A stretch of 8,297 bases of DNA from an uncultured bacterium (GTDB lineage: Bacteria > Planctomycetota > Phycisphaerae > Phycisphaerales > SM1A02). Numbering within the stretch: position 1 is the stretch's first letter; every line of letters begins with the position of its first letter. The translations under genes and the position numbers were made by a program. Below are positions 6,036 to 8,297 of the stretch, one piece after another. The notes under the pieces were generated by a model. That model was given only the letters and a program-made list of their open reading frames with translations. It was not told the origin of the DNA and made no database searches. Where the stretch lies: contig CAIOTP010000114.1 of the NCBI GenBank assembly GCA_903861235.1, positions 1 through 8,297 on the forward strand, read 5' to 3'.

Positions 6036-6907
6036 GCCGCGGCTCCCACGCCGTCGCTCAGATGCGGTCCGGAGGTGCCCAACGCCGCGAAGCAGTCCCG
6101 CTCCACCACTTCCCGCAGCGCTCCCGAGGGAATGCGGGGTCCCTGCACGGGAGCGCACGCGTTCACGCGAAGCACCGTCTCGGCCGCCTCCGCCGGCATG
6201 GCGAAGGGGAACGCGCTGCCCAGCAGCACCCGATCCATCACGCCCAGGGCCCACGCGTCGCGCAGCGAGCCGTAGAGACGCCACGCGGTGGGCACCAGCG
6301 AACTGGTCTCGGTGAACAGGTTCGGATGGCGGCTCAGCATGGCCAGGCACTCGTCGACCCAGGGCCAGCCGAAGCCGCCGATGAGGATGCGAAGCTTCGG
6401 AAATGCGCGGGCCGGCTCGTCCCACACGCTGGGGCGGGCGAAATCCAGCGGCCCGGTGTTCAGCTTCGTCCCCAGAGGTGCGGCGATCACGGGCAGGCTC
6501 CGCCGCTGACACTCCTCCCACAGCTCCATGGCGTGCGGGTGCGTGGGATGCACCGCCTGCGCCGCCGGCGCCACGCACACGCCGCGCAGGCCCAGGGCCA
6601 GCGCCACCTGCAGGTCCTCGCGCCAGGAGGGGGCCATCGGATCGATGCCCGCGAATCCCGCGAGCCGGATGCCGTCGCGGGCCACCGCGTCGGCCACCTC
6701 GCGGGCATCCACATGGATCTGCATCACCTCGGATCGCAGCCCGCAGACGATGGCCGCGGTCATGGGACGCACCGCCTCGGCCAGCTGGTCGAAGCTGCCG
6801 TCCAGACGCGCCCACGGCCCGCCCGCGTCGGCGGCGAACCGACCCGACAGCGCGGGGCCCAGCCGCTGGGGGTGGTTCCAGGCGTAGGTCAGCGCGTCGA
6901 AGGGCAC
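6032..6907 (-). CDS. Amidohydrolase-2-like TIM-barrel protein lacking metal ligands (probable pseudoenzyme)
   Basis: 291 residues from GTG 6907, 7 nt after the menG stop. The pattern follows the Amidohydro_2 (ACMSD-like) family: AGFAGIDP (83-90), ALGLRGVCVAP (104-114), the LWEECQRRSLPV block (129-140), FPKLRILIGGFGWPW (169-183), HPNLFTETSS (194-203) and RVLLGSAFPF (226-235). The metal-binding positions are altered. The N-terminal DxHxH is absent. LPVxxH reads LPVIAA (A143 for His). The strand-6 'aHlG' reads GGFG (G178 for His). The catalytic 'GSDyP' reads GSAFP (A232 for Asp). It therefore keeps the fold but should not bind the usual zinc or act as a hydrolase by the family mechanism. A binding, structural or regulatory role is possible. 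The conserved reading frame and operon position argue against decay. Confidence 0.75.
   Translation of the reverse strand: MPFDALTYAWNHPQRLGPALSGRFAADAGGPWARLDGSFDQLAEAVRPMTAAIVCGLRSEVMQIHVDAREVADAVARDGIRLAGFAGIDPMAPSWREDLQVALALGLRGVCVAPAAQAVHPTHPHAMELWEECQRRSLPVIAAPLGTKLNTGPLDFARPSVWDEPARAFPKLRILIGGFGWPWVDECLAMLSRHPNLFTETSSLVPTAWRLYGSLRDAWALGVMDRVLLGSAFPFAMPAEAAETVLRVNACAPVQGPRIPSGALREVVERDCFAALGTSGPHLSDGVGAAA
6043..6047 (-). promoter_or_regulatory. Shine-Dalgarno sequence (GGGAG) of the lipoprotein gene
   Basis: GGGAG lies 7 nt before the ATG at 6035, within the 3' end of the amidohydrolase-like gene. It is the only well-placed ribosome-binding site I found in the window and it belongs to an operon-internal gene. 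That contrasts with the genes that have a -10-like hexamer beside the start and no such site. Confidence 0.55.
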
Positions 6908-6913
6908 GGCTCG

Positions 6914-6941
6914 ATCATACGGAAGCGCGCCGGGCGGTCAT
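6914..6941 (-). promoter_or_regulatory. Possible internal promoter before the amidohydrolase-like gene
   Basis: TATGAT (6919-6914), the best -10 match in the window, overlaps the menG stop codon and lies exactly 6 nt before the GTG at 6907. A -35-like ATGACC (6941-6936) is 16 nt upstream, inside the menG coding region. It could produce a leaderless transcript of the last two genes independent of menG. Confidence 0.4.
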
Positions 6942-7721
6942 GAGCGCACAGGTGCCCATGGTCATGCGGAGCACCCGCGGATCGTGCAGTCCGGCCTGGA
7001 CCGCCGCCGCGGCGATGCCCTCGGCGCCCACGAAGGTGTCCACGCTCCGGGGCAGGTAGTGGTAGGCGCCGCTGCGGTCGCGGGCGATCCAGCTGGCCGT
7101 CCAGGGCATGATGCGCTCGGTGTAGAGGCGATGAAACCATCGCACCGGCGCCAGCGAGGGCCGGTCGAACTCCAGCACCGCCAGCACGCCGCCGGGCCGG
7201 AGCACGCGGCGGAACTCGCGCATGGCGGCCCGCATGTCGCCCACGTTGCGCAGACCGAACGCGATGGTCACCGCGTCGAAGGAGCGCTTCTCCTGCTCCA
7301 GGTCCGTGGCGTCGCCGTGCAGGAAGGACGGGGCGAAGGTGCCGTGCCGCCAGGCGCGGTGCTGCGCCTTGTGCCGGGCCAGGTCGAGCATGCGTGGGGT
7401 GTAGTCCACGCCGGTCACCATGGCGCCGGCCTCGGCGAAGGCCTCGCTCAGGTCGCCGGTGCCGCAGGCCACGTCGAGCACGCGGACGCCTCGAAGGTTG
7501 GAACGGCCCAGCCGCGTCATCACCTCGCGCACGGTGCGGCGGCGCCAGATCTGGTCCAGGCCGAAGCTGTGCAGCCGGTTGTTGAGGTCGTAGGCGTGGG
7601 CGATGGCGTTGAACATGTCCTGCACGCGGCGCGCCTTGTCGGGCGCCTGGTGCGGATCGGCGACGAGCGCTTCGCGCGTCCACGCGGTCTGCTGGGCGGT
7701 TGGGGCGGCTTCCGGCTTCAC
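6915..7721 (-). CDS. menG: Demethylmenaquinone methyltransferase (UbiE/MenG family)
   Basis: 268 residues, slightly longer than the usual 230-250 because of an N-terminal tail of about 30 residues. It transfers a methyl group from S-adenosylmethionine to the quinone ring in the last step of menaquinone synthesis. Family marks are MFNAIAHAYDLNNRLHSFGL (36-55, the YDxxN...SxG signature), the SAM motif VLDVACGTGD (81-90), GVDYTPRMLDLAR (104-116), the second UbiE signature FGLRNV (155-160) and VLRPGGVL (173-180). The start at GTG 7721 is chosen from homology and because a -10-like TACCAT lies 8 nt upstream; the longer open frame to 7991 would cross the divergent gene's start and looks non-coding. 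It leads a three-gene cluster with the amidohydrolase-like and lipoprotein genes. Menaquinone rather than ubiquinone is inferred from the presumed planctomycete host. Confidence 0.9.
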   Translation of the reverse strand: MKPEAAPTAQQTAWTREALVADPHQAPDKARRVQDMFNAIAHAYDLNNRLHSFGLDQIWRRRTVREVMTRLGRSNLRGVRVLDVACGTGDLSEAFAEAGAMVTGVDYTPRMLDLARHKAQHRAWRHGTFAPSFLHGDATDLEQEKRSFDAVTIAFGLRNVGDMRAAMREFRRVLRPGGVLAVLEFDRPSLAPVRWFHRLYTERIMPWTASWIARDRSGAYHYLPRSVDTFVGAEGIAAAAVQAGLHDPRVLRMTMGTCALMTARRASV

Positions 7722-7729
7722 GGCCCGGG

Positions 7730-7735
7730 ATGGTA
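7730..7735 (-). promoter_or_regulatory. Possible -10 element (TACCAT) of menG
   Basis: TACCAT lies 8 nt before the GTG at 7721. The intervening CCCGGGCC contains no Shine-Dalgarno sequence. No convincing -35 element is seen at 16-18 nt. The site would drive the menG operon as a leaderless or nearly leaderless transcript. Confidence 0.35.
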
Positions 7736-7912
7736 GGCCCCCAGGTGTCGCATAACGAGCGAGCGTGGTTCCGATATCGCGATCTTGATCCCGGGTGTCG
7801 TGGGCCGTGGGGCGAGGCCGAAACACCTCCTTGCCGCCGGAGCGCGGCCTCTGACCACCGGACCGAAGGCGATGGAGTCGCCCGAAGTTCCAAGCCCACG
7901 GAACCCGACCCC
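7736..7912 (+). other. Divergent intergenic region between menG and the B12-binding-like gene
   Basis: About 180 nt with no gene I can support. It contains the palindrome CGATATCG (7772-7779), a TTGATC that could be a -35 element (7785-7790) but without a matching -10, and a small hairpin GTTCC-8 nt-GGAAC (7887-7904) just before the ATG at 7913. The minus strand holds a perfect AAGGAGGTG (about 7826-7834) with no start codon at a useful distance. I see neither a cobalamin riboswitch pattern nor a rho-independent terminator. Confidence 0.4.
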
Positions 7913-8297
7913 ATGCCCGCCACCGCCCATGTCGAATCGATCGTCGAGAGCCTGATCCCCGTGCTGCTGCAGGGCGACCGCGCCACCGCACGCACGCAGG
8001 TGGCCCGAGCTCTCGCCTCCGGCCTGACCGCCGAGGCGTTCACCGAGCAGGTGGCTTGGCCGATCCACGAGTCGCTGCACAAGCTGCATCGGCACGACCA
8101 GATCGAGCGACTGAGCTTCAACTACGCCACGCGCCTGCTGCGGAGCGTGGTGGACCAGGTCCAGATGGGCTACACCCGTGCCGAGCGGAACGGCCAGACC
8201 GTGATGCTCTTCTGCGGTTCCGGCGCGAACGAGGACCTGGGTGGCCAGATGGCGGCGGATCTGCTGGAAGCCTCCGGCTACCAGGTGCTCTTCGCCG
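7913..8297 (+). CDS. B12-binding-like two-domain protein with degenerate cobalamin motif, 3' partial
   Basis: 128 residues are visible before the window ends. Residues 5-85 are helical and match the cap that precedes B12-binding domains in corrinoid proteins and photoreceptor-type regulators ('LL.GD...A...V..AL..G', then 'P.HESL..L...D.I', then an 'E...' helix). Residues 95-128 begin the Rossmann-like domain: TVMLFCGSGANEDLGGQMAADLLEASGYQVLF, equivalent to the usual strand, DxHxxG loop and helix. The loop reads A105-x-E107-x-x-G110, so the cobalt-coordinating histidine is Glu and the Asp is Ala; His-on cobalamin binding is therefore unlikely. No helix-turn-helix or MerR domain precedes it, since the protein starts with the cap. 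It could be a sensor, a partner-binding module or a degenerate corrinoid protein. The ATG at 7913 lacks both a Shine-Dalgarno sequence and a nearby -10 hexamer. Confidence 0.7.
   Translation, partial: MPATAHVESIVESLIPVLLQGDRATARTQVARALASGLTAEAFTEQVAWPIHESLHKLHRHDQIERLSFNYATRLLRSVVDQVQMGYTRAERNGQTVMLFCGSGANEDLGGQMAADLLEASGYQVLFA

Noticed and set aside
7718..7753. Eleven-codon minus-strand mini-ORF (MRHLGAYHPGP) overlapping the menG GTG as GTGA
   Set aside because: It could be a leader peptide, but it has no Shine-Dalgarno sequence and merely ends a longer shadow frame; a transcript starting at the menG -10-like site would not include it.
7736..7912. Cobalamin riboswitch upstream of the B12-like gene
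   Set aside because: I could not find the conserved B12-box or the core pattern of that riboswitch class.
1..8297. Reassigned TGA codon (Trp or Gly) for the whole organism
   Set aside because: All recognisable genes in the window end at TGA in the expected place, so TGA must act as a stop.
1..8297. CRISPR array, tRNA/rRNA genes, insertion sequence or phage defence system
   Set aside because: No regularly spaced repeats, tRNA-like cloverleaf, terminal inverted repeats with a transposase, or defence-family motifs were seen.

Overview
The window is very GC-rich and densely packed with genes. The best clue to the host is the C-terminus of the exported hydrolase at 1252-2292, which carries two dockerin-like calcium-loop repeats of the kind common in exported proteins of Phycisphaerae (Planctomycetota). 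A menaquinone methyltransferase, a POT-family transporter and a B12-binding-like protein are compatible with a planctomycete. This assignment rests on recognised family traits, not on a search. Every stop codon I could assign is TGA.

Layout, left to right. (1) 1-1193 (+): C-terminal part of a YyaL/DUF255 (SPATA20-type) protein that ends in a DsbD-alpha-like domain. (2) 1252-2292 (+): secreted serine alpha/beta hydrolase with dockerin repeats. (3) 2318-2830 (+): single-domain short L-asparaginase homologue. (4) 4699-2834 (-): POT/PTR2 peptide transporter whose reading frame is interrupted by an in-frame TGA at 3559-3557, giving a 380-residue N-terminal part and a 220-residue or longer C-terminal part. 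(5) 4746-5402 (+): Nudix hydrolase, divergent from the transporter. (6) 7721-5403 (-): three-gene cluster menG, then an amidohydrolase-2-like protein without its metal ligands, then a lipoprotein. (7) 7913-8297 (+): start of a two-domain B12-binding-like protein, cut by the window edge.

The genes fall into transcription units rather than one pathway. The clearest candidate operon is menG-amidohydrolase-like-lipoprotein, with a 7-nt gap and then a 4-nt ATGA overlap. Both convergent pairs meet almost back to back (3 nt and 0 nt between stops), leaving no room for ordinary intergenic terminators.

The most striking findings are: the in-frame TGA in an otherwise intact transporter; an amidohydrolase fold that appears to have lost every metal ligand yet sits in a tight operon; a B12-type domain in which the DxHxxG motif reads AxExxG; and a recurrent -10-like hexamer (TANNNT or close) 6-9 nt before the start codon of six genes that have no usable Shine-Dalgarno sequence, suggesting widespread leaderless transcription.
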